Part shown: positions 1 to 6,381 of the stretch, in pieces
How the letters are laid out: every line of letters starts with the position of its first letter
Position numbering within the stretch: the first letter of the stretch is position 1
From: Thermoguttaceae bacterium
Lineage (GTDB): Bacteria > Planctomycetota > Planctomycetia > Pirellulales > Thermoguttaceae
Direction: 5' to 3'
Length of the DNA: 9,204 bases
Assembly: GCA_024653385.1 (NCBI GenBank)
Contig: JANLFZ010000178.1
Span: 2,329-11,532, forward strand
Notes under the pieces: generated by a model
What the model saw: the letters and a program-made list of their open reading frames with translations, nothing else
Told to the model about the DNA's origin: nothing
The model's database searches: none
Program-made: the position numbers and the translations under genes

Positions 1-7
1 GCCAATC

Positions 8-964
8 ATGACGCGAAGAACTGAAAGCAACGCGTGCCGCCGGATCCTCGCGGCCTTCTCGCTGGTTGCCCTGGTGGCGGGGATCGCGCCGGCCCGGGCA
101 ATCGACCGCATGGAGGAGACGCCCGACGAGTTGAAGAACGTCGGTTCCGACGAGCGGCTCGGCGCCCCGGTGCCCTTGGACCTGGCGTTTACCGATTCGG
201 CCGGCGGCGAGATCACCCTGGGCCAAGTCGTCGACGGCACCAAGCCGGTGCTCTTGACGATGAATTACTCGAACTGCCCACGCCTGTGCAGCCTTCAGCT
301 CAACGGGCTGTTCCGCGGGCTCGACAAGCTGGCGTGGGACCTCGGCAACCAGTTCCGCATGATCACCGTGAGCATCGATCCGAACGAGCCGGCATCGCGG
401 GCCGCCGAGACCAAGCGGAAGTACCTCGAGGGGTACGGCCGCGAGGCGGGGGCCGGCGGCTGGTGGTGCCTGGTCGGCCGGGAAGAGAACATCCGCCGGC
501 TGGCCGACGCGGTCGGATTCCGCTACGTGTATGTCGAAGAAACGAAGCAGTTCGCCCACGCCGCCGTGACCATCGTGCTCACACCGGACGGCCGCGTGTC
601 GCGCTATCTGTACGGCATCGAGTACGATCCGCAGACGCTGCGGCTGGCGCTGGTCGAGGCCGGCGAGGGAAAGGTCGGTTCGACGGTGGACAAGGTCCTA
701 CTGTTTTGCTTCCGGTACGATTCCGCGGCGGGCAAGTACGCCCCGGCGGCTCAAAAGATCATGACGGCCGGCGCGTCGCTGTTTGCCGTCTTGCTTGGCG
801 GGGCGCTGTTGACGTTCTGGGGCCGCGAGGCGCTGCGGGCGCGCCGCGCGCGGCGCCATGCGCCGGCCGAGCAAGGCGATGCCGCCTCGAGCGCTAGCCC
901 GCCCGAAGACGGCGTTCGCCAGCCGGCCGACGACCCTCGAGCGAAGGTGCCATCCGAGCCATGA
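8..964 (+). CDS. sco: SCO1/SenC family copper chaperone, C-terminally membrane-anchored
   Basis: Predicted periplasmic thioredoxin-fold copper protein of the SCO1/SenC family, which delivers copper to, or reduces, the CuA site of cytochrome c oxidase subunit II. The 318-residue product starts with an apparent signal peptide (hydrophobic about 13-28, possible cleavage after Ala-Arg-Ala at 29-31). The family's copper ligands are visible: Cys90 and Cys94 in a CPRLC motif and a distal His184 in FAHAA. A second hydrophobic segment at about 252-271 is followed by a very basic stretch (RARRARR), so the mature protein is probably held in the membrane by its C terminus, with a disordered Pro/Glu-rich cytoplasmic tail. 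The stop overlaps the coxB start (ATGA), implying translational coupling, and being first before coxB fits CuA assembly. Only 7 bases precede the ATG, so its promoter, its ribosome binding site and an earlier start cannot be judged. Confidence 0.93.
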   Translation: MTRRTESNACRRILAAFSLVALVAGIAPARAIDRMEETPDELKNVGSDERLGAPVPLDLAFTDSAGGEITLGQVVDGTKPVLLTMNYSNCPRLCSLQLNGLFRGLDKLAWDLGNQFRMITVSIDPNEPASRAAETKRKYLEGYGREAGAGGWWCLVGREENIRRLADAVGFRYVYVEETKQFAHAAVTIVLTPDGRVSRYLYGIEYDPQTLRLALVEAGEGKVGSTVDKVLLFCFRYDSAAGKYAPAAQKIMTAGASLFAVLLGGALLTFWGREALRARRARRHAPAEQGDAASSASPPEDGVRQPADDPRAKVPSEP

Positions 965-1956
965 CGTCGCCAGCTCCCGGTTACGCGGTCCCTTGGAGCC
1001 TGCCGGCCTTGCTGGCCGAGGCGGGTGGCACGTTCTGGCTGCCGCCCCAGAGTTCCAGCACCGCGCGATACGTCGACGCGGCGTTTCATCTGGTCCTCGG
1101 GATTTCGACGTTCTTCTTCCTGTTGATCGTCGCGCTGATGGTGGTCTTCGTGCTCCGCTACCGGCGGAGGCCGGGCGTCGGTCCCGCGAAGTCGCCCAGC
1201 CACAGCACGGCGCTGGAGATCACCTGGAGCGTGATCCCGCTGGGGCTCGTCGTGGTGATTTTCTCGCTCGGATTCTATGGCTACATGGAGATCCGCACCG
1301 CGCCCCGCACCGCGTACGAGATCCTGGTCACCGCGCAGAAGTGGAAGTGGACCTTCCGCTACCCCAACGGCTACGAGGATCCCGAGCTTCACGTGCCGGT
1401 CGACGAGCCGGTGCGCCTGGTGATGCAGTCGCAGGACGTGATTCACAGCCTCTTCATTCCCGCCTTCCGGCTCAAGATGGACGTGGTGCCGGGCCGGTAC
1501 ACCACCACCTGGTTTCGGGCGATCGCGCCGGGCGAGTACGACCTGACCTGCACGGAGTACTGCGGCACCGGGCACTCGGACATGGTCACCAAGGTCGTGG
1601 TCCACGCGCCCGGCGAGTTCGAGCCCTGGCTGCGCAAGGCCGACGAACAGGCCCAGAGTCTTGCCCCGGTCGATGCGGGCCGACGCCTGGTGACGCAGCG
1701 TTGCGCCTCGTGCCACTCGGTCGACGGCACGCAAGTGCCCAACGGCGGTCCGAGCTTCAAGGGCATCTTCGGCCAGACGCACACCTTCACCAAGGGGCCG
1801 CCCCAGGTGGTCGACGAGAACTATCTGCGCGAGTCGATCCTCGACCCATCGAAGCGGATCCGCGAGGGCTATGAGGACCGCATGTCGACGTTCCGGGGGC
1901 AGCTTACCGACAAGCAGATCACGAACATCATCGAGTACATCAAGTCGCTGAAGTAG
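961..1956 (+). CDS. coxB: Cytochrome c oxidase subunit II with fused cytochrome c domain (caa3 type)
   Basis: Subunit II accepts electrons at the binuclear CuA centre and passes them to haem a in CoxA. Of 331 residues, two transmembrane helices (about 42-66 and 87-107) are followed by the periplasmic cupredoxin domain. All CuA ligands are present: His162 (DVIHS) and Cys197, Glu199, Cys201, His205 and Met208 in the CxExCxxxHxxM pattern. A class I cytochrome c domain occupies about 236-331, with a CASCH haem site (Cys248, Cys251, His252) and a probable axial Met308 (EDRMSTF). This fusion defines caa3-type oxidases, in which an extra haem c feeds CuA. The covalent haem needs a cytochrome c maturation system, and ccmE/ccmF lie downstream. 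The start is the ATG overlapping the sco stop. No clear signal peptide is seen; the first helix probably serves for insertion. Confidence 0.97.
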   Translation: MTSPAPGYAVPWSLPALLAEAGGTFWLPPQSSSTARYVDAAFHLVLGISTFFFLLIVALMVVFVLRYRRRPGVGPAKSPSHSTALEITWSVIPLGLVVVIFSLGFYGYMEIRTAPRTAYEILVTAQKWKWTFRYPNGYEDPELHVPVDEPVRLVMQSQDVIHSLFIPAFRLKMDVVPGRYTTTWFRAIAPGEYDLTCTEYCGTGHSDMVTKVVVHAPGEFEPWLRKADEQAQSLAPVDAGRRLVTQRCASCHSVDGTQVPNGGPSFKGIFGQTHTFTKGPPQVVDENYLRESILDPSKRIREGYEDRMSTFRGQLTDKQITNIIEYIKSLK

Positions 1957-1968
1957 GACGGCCTTCCA
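1953..1968 (+). repeat. Half-site resembling the coxC/subunit IV palindrome
   Basis: GTAGGACGGCCTTCCA matches the reverse complement of 4426-4442 (GTAGGACGGCCTTTCCA) apart from one missing T. It supplies the last base of the coxB lysine codon, the coxB TAG stop and the first base of the coxA ATG, so it fills the 11-base coxB/coxA gap. It may be a decayed copy of a dispersed palindromic repeat. A match of this length could also arise by chance in GC-rich DNA, so the link is tentative. No Shine-Dalgarno sequence better than GGACGG is visible before coxA. Confidence 0.35.
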
Positions 1969-3698
1969 TGTCGCAGACTGCCGCCGGGGCGTTGACGCCC
2001 GAGTCGGCCGATGGCTCGGGCCCACCCGCCGATAACTACCTGACCCACGCCCACGGCGTGCGCTCGTGGCTGTTCACGCTCGACCACAAGCGGATCGCGG
2101 TGATGTACCTGGTGGGCATTCTGGGGTCGTTCGTGCTGGGCGGGGTGTTCGCGCTGTTGGTGCGGACCGAGCTGATTCGCCCCGGCCCGACGATCATGAG
2201 CAAGGACATGTACAACCACATGTTCACGCTCCACGGGGCGGTGATGATCTTCTTGTTCATCATTCCCGGCATTCCGGCGGTCTTGGGCAATTTCGCCTTG
2301 CCGCTGCTGGTTGGGGCCAAGGACGTGGCCTTTCCGCGGCTGAATCTGGCCAGCCTGTGGTTGTGGATGATCGGGGCGGTGTTCTTCGTCGTGACGCTCC
2401 ACGTGGGCGGACTCGACACGGGCTGGACCTTCTACACCCCCTACAGCACCGAGACGCCCAGCGCGGTGATTCCGGCGGCGCTGGGGGCCTTCGTGCTCGG
2501 GTTCAGCTCGATCTTCACGGGGATCAACTTCATCGCCACGATCCACAAGCTCCGCGCCCCCGGCATGACGTGGTTCAAGATGCCCCTGTTCTGCTGGGCC
2601 CTCTACGCCACGGCGATCATCCAGGTGCTGGCCACCCCGGTCTTGGGCATCACGATCCTGCTCTTGGCGGCCGAACGGGTGCTGGAAGTCGGGATCTTCA
2701 ATCCCAAGTGGGGCGGCGACCCGGTGCTCTTCCAGCATTTCTTCTGGTTCTATTCGCACCCGGCGGTGTACATCATGATCTTGCCGGGCATGGGCGTCAT
2801 CAGCGAGGTGGTTGCGGTCTTCAGCCGCAAACACATCTTCGGCTACCGCTTCATCGCCTACAGCAGCGTGGCGATCGCCGTGTGGGGCTTCCTCGTCTGG
2901 GGGCACCACATGTTCACCAGCGGCATGACCCCCTTGGCCGCGATGATCTTCAGCGCCTTGACCTTCAGCGTGTCGATCCCCTCGGCCATCAAGGTCTTCA
3001 ACTGGCTGGCCACGATGTACAAGGGCTCGATCAGCCTCGCCACGCCGATGTGCTATGCCCTGGCGTTCTTGTTTCTCTTCGGGATCGGCGGACTGACCGG
3101 GCTGTTTCTCGGCACGCTCTCGACCGACGTCCACCTGCACGACACCTATTTCGTCGTCGCCCACTTCCACTACGTCATGTTCGGCGGCGCGATGATCGCC
3201 TTTCTGGCCGGACTGCACTACTGGTGGCCGAAGATCACGGGCCGCAGGTACGCCGAACGGTGGGGACAACTCGGCGCGCTGCTGACGTTTCTGGGCGTGA
3301 ATCTCACCTTCTTTCCGCAGTTCATTCTGGGGAGCCGGGGCATGCCTCGGCGATACTACGACTACGCGGGGCTGTTGGATCGGCACCCCGATTTCCAGCA
3401 ACTGCACGTGCTCTCGTCGATCGGGGCGTATCTGACCGCCGTGGCGATCACGGTGGTGCTGGGCACGCTGATCCACTCGGTGTTCCGCGGCCGGCCGGCG
3501 CCGGCGAACCCCTGGGGCGGGGCGACCCTCGAGTGGCAGTGCGCCTCGCCGCCGCCGTACGACAACTTCGCGTCGACCCCGACGGCCGGCGATCCCTACG
3601 CCGTGGACGAGTTCGAGTACGACCCGGCGATCGACGGATACGTGCGCCGCAGCGCCCCCAACCCGCCTGGCCCATGCCCCGTACCGTCCCATGACTGA
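1968..3698 (+). CDS. coxA: Cytochrome c oxidase subunit I, A2-type haem-copper oxidase
   Basis: Catalytic subunit reducing O2 to water at the haem a3-CuB centre while pumping protons. The 576-residue length and 12-helix hydrophobic pattern are normal. Haem a ligands are His89 (TLHGAV) and His401, the haem a3 ligand is His399 (VAHFHYV), and the CuB ligands are His264, His313 and His314; Tyr268 is the expected cross-linked tyrosine. The D pathway entry (Asp119 in GAKD, Asn126 in PRLN) and the K-pathway lysine (Lys342 in SAIKVF) are kept. Helix VI reads FYSHPAVY: the glutamate of the usual GHPEVY is Ala266, and Tyr262-Ser263 precede the His-Pro. This YS signature is known for A2-type oxidases such as those of Rhodothermus and Thermus. 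The C-terminal NPWGGATLEW...SPPP segment is typical of bacterial CoxA. The gene overlaps coxC by 8 bases. Confidence 0.98.
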   Translation: MSQTAAGALTPESADGSGPPADNYLTHAHGVRSWLFTLDHKRIAVMYLVGILGSFVLGGVFALLVRTELIRPGPTIMSKDMYNHMFTLHGAVMIFLFIIPGIPAVLGNFALPLLVGAKDVAFPRLNLASLWLWMIGAVFFVVTLHVGGLDTGWTFYTPYSTETPSAVIPAALGAFVLGFSSIFTGINFIATIHKLRAPGMTWFKMPLFCWALYATAIIQVLATPVLGITILLLAAERVLEVGIFNPKWGGDPVLFQHFFWFYSHPAVYIMILPGMGVISEVVAVFSRKHIFGYRFIAYSSVAIAVWGFLVWGHHMFTSGMTPLAAMIFSALTFSVSIPSAIKVFNWLATMYKGSISLATPMCYALAFLFLFGIGGLTGLFLGTLSTDVHLHDTYFVVAHFHYVMFGGAMIAFLAGLHYWWPKITGRRYAERWGQLGALLTFLGVNLTFFPQFILGSRGMPRRYYDYAGLLDRHPDFQQLHVLSSIGAYLTAVAITVVLGTLIHSVFRGRPAPANPWGGATLEWQCASPPPYDNFASTPTAGDPYAVDEFEYDPAIDGYVRRSAPNPPGPCPVPSHD

Positions 3699-4407
3699 GC
3701 CCCACGCCGCGTTGGCCGCCCAGCCGGCGGACCATCCGCCCCACCTGGCCCATCATTTCGACACGCTCCGGCAGCAATTCGAGGCCGGCAAGCTCGGGAT
3801 GTGGCTCTTCCTGGTGACCGAGATCCTCTTTTTCGGCGGGCTGTTCTGCGCGTACGCGGTCTATCGCGCGATCCACCCCGAGATCTTCGTCTTCGCCCAC
3901 CACTATCTCGACAAGAACCTCGGGGCGGTGAACACGGCCGTGCTCATCTTCAGCAGTCTGACGATGGCCTGGGCCGTGCGGTGCGCCCAGTTGAACCAGC
4001 GCCGCGGGCTGGTGGCCTGCCTGGCCGTCACGCTGGTCTGCGCCGGCGTCTTTCTGGGCGTGAAGTACGTCGAATACTCGCAAAAGTGGCAGCACGGCCT
4101 GTTGTGGGCCGGCTGGTTCAAGCCGGTCGACGAGCCGGGCGATCCGGCGAACGCCCCTTCCGGCGAACACGGTGAGCAGCCCCGCGACGTGGGCATCTTC
4201 TTCAGCATCTACTTTCTGATGACCGGGCTGCACGGCCTGCACGTGGTCGGCGGCATGGGGGTGATCGCCTGGATCCTGGTCCTGGCCGCCCGAGGACGCT
4301 TTTCGAGCCAGTACTACGCGCCGGTCGACTTCACGGCGCTCTATTGGCACCTGGTCGATCTGATCTGGATCTTCTTGTTCCCGCTGTTGTACTTGATCGG
4401 GCCCTGA
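3691..4407 (+). CDS. coxC: Cytochrome c oxidase subunit III
   Basis: Subunit III is a membrane protein that packs against CoxA and in characterised oxidases stabilises the complex and helps proton supply to the D pathway. The 238-residue product has five predicted transmembrane helices (about 36-60, 80-98, 106-126, 169-200 and 218-236). Family motifs are GMWLFLVTEILFFGG at 36-50, NTAVLIFSSLTMAWAV at 81-96, FLGVKYVEY at 121-129, MTGLHGLHVVGG at 177-188 and YWHLVDLIWIFLFP at 218-231. It lacks the first two helices of seven-helix mitochondrial-type subunit III, as in many caa3 operons. A hydrophilic Pro/Gly/Glu-rich loop at about 143-166 separates helices 3 and 4. The ATG lies inside the coxA end (8-base overlap) and has no clear Shine-Dalgarno, so translation probably depends on coupling to coxA. 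Confidence 0.96.
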   Translation: MTEPHAALAAQPADHPPHLAHHFDTLRQQFEAGKLGMWLFLVTEILFFGGLFCAYAVYRAIHPEIFVFAHHYLDKNLGAVNTAVLIFSSLTMAWAVRCAQLNQRRGLVACLAVTLVCAGVFLGVKYVEYSQKWQHGLLWAGWFKPVDEPGDPANAPSGEHGEQPRDVGIFFSIYFLMTGLHGLHVVGGMGVIAWILVLAARGRFSSQYYAPVDFTALYWHLVDLIWIFLFPLLYLIGP

Positions 4408-4416
4408 GGTTCTTCA

Positions 4417-4440
4417 AGGACGGCCTGGAAAGGCCGTCCT
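4417..4440. repeat. Perfect 9-bp palindrome between coxC and the subunit IV gene
   Basis: AGGACGGCC (4417-4425) and GGCCGTCCT (4432-4440) are exact reverse complements around the 6-base loop TGGAAA. The element starts 9 bases after the coxC stop, and no T tract follows, so a simple terminator is unlikely. It may be a REP-like extragenic palindrome or an mRNA processing or stability element that sets the level of the downstream subunit IV gene. A partial relative lies at 1953-1968. Confidence 0.7.
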
Positions 4441-4464
4441 ACGAGAGTGCTTGTGGACGAGATT

Positions 4465-4842
4465 ATGTCGCGCACGACGACTTCGGCAATGAACCACCGG
4501 CTTGCGGCCGAGCCCGGACCCGACCGTGCCCCGCACGTGGTCCCCTTGGGTGTGCTCTTGGCTGTGTTCGCGGCCCTGATCTTCCTGACGTGCGTCACGG
4601 TCTGGGTGGCCGGCATCGACCTGGGCGAATGGAACCTGTTCGGCGCGCTGGCGATCGCCACGGTGAAGGCCGCGCTGGTGGCGCTTTATTTCATGCACCT
4701 GCGCTACGACAGCCCCTTCAACGCCTTGTTGTTCGTCACCGGCCTGGCCTTCTTGGCGCTTTTCTTGGGGCTGACGCTCTTGGACGCCGTGGCCTACCAG
4801 CCCGACATCGAGACCTTCCGCGAGGCAGCCAAAGCGCGGTGA
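4465..4842 (+). CDS. Cytochrome c oxidase subunit IV family protein (prokaryotic type)
   Basis: Small three-helix membrane protein of the bacterial cytochrome c oxidase subunit IV family (COX4_pro type), an accessory subunit encoded at the end of many cox operons. From the chosen ATG it has 125 residues, with hydrophobic segments at about 28-48, 58-80 and 85-107. The family signature is the conserved lysine in helix 2 followed by YFMHLR (positions 75-80). The frame extends upstream to a GTG at 4447, right behind the palindrome, and another in-frame ATG lies at 4489. ATG 4465 is preferred because a weak GGACGAG (4454-4460) precedes it at suitable spacing, but the start is not certain. It is 57 bases behind coxC, the widest gap within the operon. 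Its exact role in the complex is not clear even in studied relatives. Confidence 0.88.
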   Translation: MSRTTTSAMNHRLAAEPGPDRAPHVVPLGVLLAVFAALIFLTCVTVWVAGIDLGEWNLFGALAIATVKAALVALYFMHLRYDSPFNALLFVTGLAFLALFLGLTLLDAVAYQPDIETFREAAKAR

Positions 4843-4862
4843 CGGGCCGGGGCTCGCTCGGC

Positions 4863-4877
4863 CATCGCTTGGCGATG
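4863..4877 (+). terminator. Weak stem-loop after the oxidase operon
   Basis: CATCGC (4863-4868) pairs with GCGATG (4872-4877) around a TTG loop, 20 bases past the subunit IV stop. There is no T tract, so this is at best a weak terminator or an mRNA 3'-end stabiliser. It is offered mainly because the next gene seems to have its own promoter. Confidence 0.25.
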
Positions 4878-4882
4878 CCATC

Positions 4883-4912
4883 TTGCACAGGTCCCACGGG
4901 CCGGACTATCAT
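4883..4912 (+). promoter_or_regulatory. Candidate sigma70-type promoter for the Gfo/Idh/MocA gene
   Basis: TTGCAC (4883-4888) and TATCAT (4907-4912, one mismatch to TATAAT) are 18 bases apart. Transcription would begin near 4919, leaving a leader of about 57 bases. The -35 is a poor match and the -10 a good one. The position, after the last cox gene and before an unrelated gene, fits a new transcription unit. Confidence 0.4.
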
Positions 4913-4933
4913 GGAACGCGCCTCGGTCCGGCC
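4899..4933. repeat. Inverted repeat flanking the candidate -10 box
   Basis: GGCCGGAC (4899-4906) and GTCCGGCC (4926-4933) are perfect 8-base inverted arms with a 19-base spacer that contains the proposed -10 hexamer and start point. It could be an operator for a dimeric regulator. GGCC-rich arms also arise easily by chance at this base composition. Confidence 0.3.
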
Positions 4934-4947
4934 GGCGGTGGCCGGCC
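4930..4947 (+). other. Leader hairpin before the Gfo/Idh/MocA gene
   Basis: GGCCGGC (4930-4936) pairs perfectly with GCCGGCC (4941-4947) around GGTG. The left arm shares bases 4930-4933 with the right arm of the preceding inverted repeat, so the two structures exclude each other. In a transcript starting near 4919 it would form in the 5' leader, 16 bases upstream of the Shine-Dalgarno. Its function is unknown. Confidence 0.35.
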
Positions 4948-4963
4948 TTCCCGCCTTTTGCCG

Positions 4964-4969
4964 AAGGAG
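4964..4969 (+). promoter_or_regulatory. Ribosome binding site fixing the Gfo/Idh/MocA start
   Basis: AAGGAG lies 6 bases before ATG 4976. It decides against the longer frame opening with TTG at 4883, and puts a twin-arginine motif at residues 13-14, as expected near the N terminus. Confidence 0.75.
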
Positions 4970-4975
4970 CCTTGC

Positions 4976-6295
4976 ATGCCTCAGTCCGCCCCCCTTTCGA
5001 TGTCTTCCTCCCGACGCGACTTCCTCAAGACTTCGACCCTTGCCGCGGCCGGCGCGGTTTGCGGCTTGAGTCTCAGCCGTAGCGTCCATGCGGCCGGCAG
5101 CGACGTCCTGAAGGTGGGACTGATCGGCTGCGGCGGGCGCGGAACCGGCGCGGCCGCCAACGCCCTGAACGCCGATCCGCGAGCCAAGATCACGGCCCTG
5201 GCCGACGTCTTCCCCGAGAAAGTCGAAAACAGCCTCAAGGGGCTCAAGCAGGGGTACAACGAGCGGGTCGATGTGCCGCCCGAGCGCTGCTTCACGGGCT
5301 TCGACGCCTACCAGAAGCTGCTCCAGAGCGGGGTCGACGTGGTGATCCTCGCCGAGCCGCCGCACTTCCGGCCGCGGCACCTCAAGGCCGCCATCGAGGC
5401 CGGCAAGCACGTCTTCGTCGAAAAGCCGGTGGCGGTCGACGCGCCGGGCGTGCGTTCGGTGCTCGACACCTGCAAGCTGGCCGAACAGAAAGGGCTCAGC
5501 GTGGTCTCGGGGCTATGCTGGCGCTACCACAACGGCGTGCGCGAGACCATGAAGCGCGTGCTGGACGGCGCGATCGGCGACCTGCTCGCCATCCAGGAGA
5601 CCTACCTGACCGGCTTCCTCTGGGAGCGCCCCCGCAAGCCCGAGTGGACCGAGATGGAGTTCCAGATGCGCAACTGGTACTACTTCACGTGGCTGTCGGG
5701 CGACTTCAACGTCGAACAGCACGTCCACAGCCTCGACAAGGCGCTCTGGGCGATGCGCGACCAGCCGCCCGCCCGCGCCTGGGGCCTTGGCGGCAGGCAG
5801 GTCCGCACCGACAAGAAGTTCGGCGACATCTACGACCACCACGCGGTGGTTTACGAATATGCCAATGGGGTGCGCGTCTCGGCGTTCTGCCGCCAGCAGG
5901 GAGGGTGCTACAGCGACGTGTCCGACATCTTCATCGGCACCAAGGGCCGCTGCAACGTGCTGAAACACCAGATCGAGGACCTCGCCGGCAACACGGTCTG
6001 GAAGTTCCAGGGCGAGGGGGGCAACATGTACGACCTCGAGCACCAGGCCCTGTTCGCCGCGATCCGGGCCGGCAAGCCGATCAACAACGGGCAGTACATG
6101 GCCTACAGCACGATGCTGGCGATCCTCGGGCGCATGGTCGACTACACCGGCAAGGTGCTGACGTGGGACGAGGCGATCCAGTCGAAGCAGGTGCTTGCGC
6201 CGTCGGACTATCGTTTCGACGCCACGCCGCCGGTCGTGCCCGGCCCCGATGGCAGCTATCCCATCGCCATGCCCGGCCAGACCAAGTTCGTTTGA
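4976..6295 (+). CDS. Gfo/Idh/MocA family oxidoreductase, Tat-exported
   Basis: NAD(P)-dependent oxidoreductase of the Gfo/Idh/MocA family, whose members usually oxidise or reduce a hydroxyl of a sugar, inositol or related compound. Of 439 residues, 12-18 read SRRDFLK, followed by a hydrophobic stretch (21-33) and a possible cleavage site near Ala39-Ala40. This is a twin-arginine signal, so the enzyme is probably folded with its cofactor and exported. The Rossmann nucleotide loop is at 48-56 (GLIGCGGRG). The family EKP motif with its catalytic-type lysine is at 149-151, followed by the C-terminal alpha/beta domain, with EQHVHSLD at 247-254 in the usual active-site histidine region. Tat-exported members are numerous in planctomycetes, mostly without known substrate. 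Its position between oxidase and cytochrome maturation genes does not explain its role, and the specific substrate cannot be read from the sequence. Confidence 0.92.
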   Translation: MPQSAPLSMSSSRRDFLKTSTLAAAGAVCGLSLSRSVHAAGSDVLKVGLIGCGGRGTGAAANALNADPRAKITALADVFPEKVENSLKGLKQGYNERVDVPPERCFTGFDAYQKLLQSGVDVVILAEPPHFRPRHLKAAIEAGKHVFVEKPVAVDAPGVRSVLDTCKLAEQKGLSVVSGLCWRYHNGVRETMKRVLDGAIGDLLAIQETYLTGFLWERPRKPEWTEMEFQMRNWYYFTWLSGDFNVEQHVHSLDKALWAMRDQPPARAWGLGGRQVRTDKKFGDIYDHHAVVYEYANGVRVSAFCRQQGGCYSDVSDIFIGTKGRCNVLKHQIEDLAGNTVWKFQGEGGNMYDLEHQALFAAIRAGKPINNGQYMAYSTMLAILGRMVDYTGKVLTWDEAIQSKQVLAPSDYRFDATPPVVPGPDGSYPIAMPGQTKFV

Positions 6296-6307
6296 TCCCA
6301 TCGCAGG

Positions 6308-6351
6308 CGGGTCGCGCCGCGACGCGCGGCGCCCGCTGACGGCGCGACCCG
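6308..6351 (+). other. Alternative strong hairpins in the Gfo/Idh-URO-D intergenic region
   Basis: A perfect 12-bp stem joins 6308-6319 (CGGGTCGCGCCG) to 6340-6351 (CGGCGCGACCCG) with a 20-base loop. A second perfect 8-bp stem, 6314-6321 with 6325-6332 and a 3-base loop, reuses half of the first left arm, so only one can form. No T tract follows. The structure lies 12 bases after the upstream stop and 30 bases before the chosen ATG of the next gene. It could be an mRNA 3' end, a partial terminator or a leader switch; I see no matching riboswitch class. Confidence 0.5.
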
Positions 6352-6371
6352 GCCATGCGGTGTCCGTTGTC

Positions 6372-6375
6372 GGAG
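6372..6375 (+). promoter_or_regulatory. Ribosome binding site deciding the URO-D family start
   Basis: GGAG lies 6 bases before ATG 6382. In-frame ATGs at 6355 and 6376 are less likely: 6355 follows the hairpin with no Shine-Dalgarno and 6376 directly abuts GGAG. The product then begins MTGQERIRRAMRHEPVDRVP, the usual opening for this family. Confidence 0.6.
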
Positions 6376-6381
6376 ATGCCG

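Noticed and set aside
751..2025. 424-codon minus-strand frame opposite sco and coxB
   Set aside because: Same antisense artefact; it spans two well-supported plus-strand genes and shows no domain.
1869..3692. Very long open frame of 607 codons on the minus strand opposite coxA
   Set aside because: It mirrors coxA exactly, its product is a low-complexity Arg/His/Gln/Asp-rich chain without recognisable domains, and such antisense frames are expected in GC-rich coding DNA with strong third-position bias.
4883..4975. TTG start at 4883 for the Gfo/Idh/MocA protein, adding 31 residues
   Set aside because: It would bury the twin-arginine signal inside the chain and ignore the well-placed AAGGAG before ATG 4976; the added residues are also the location of the candidate promoter.
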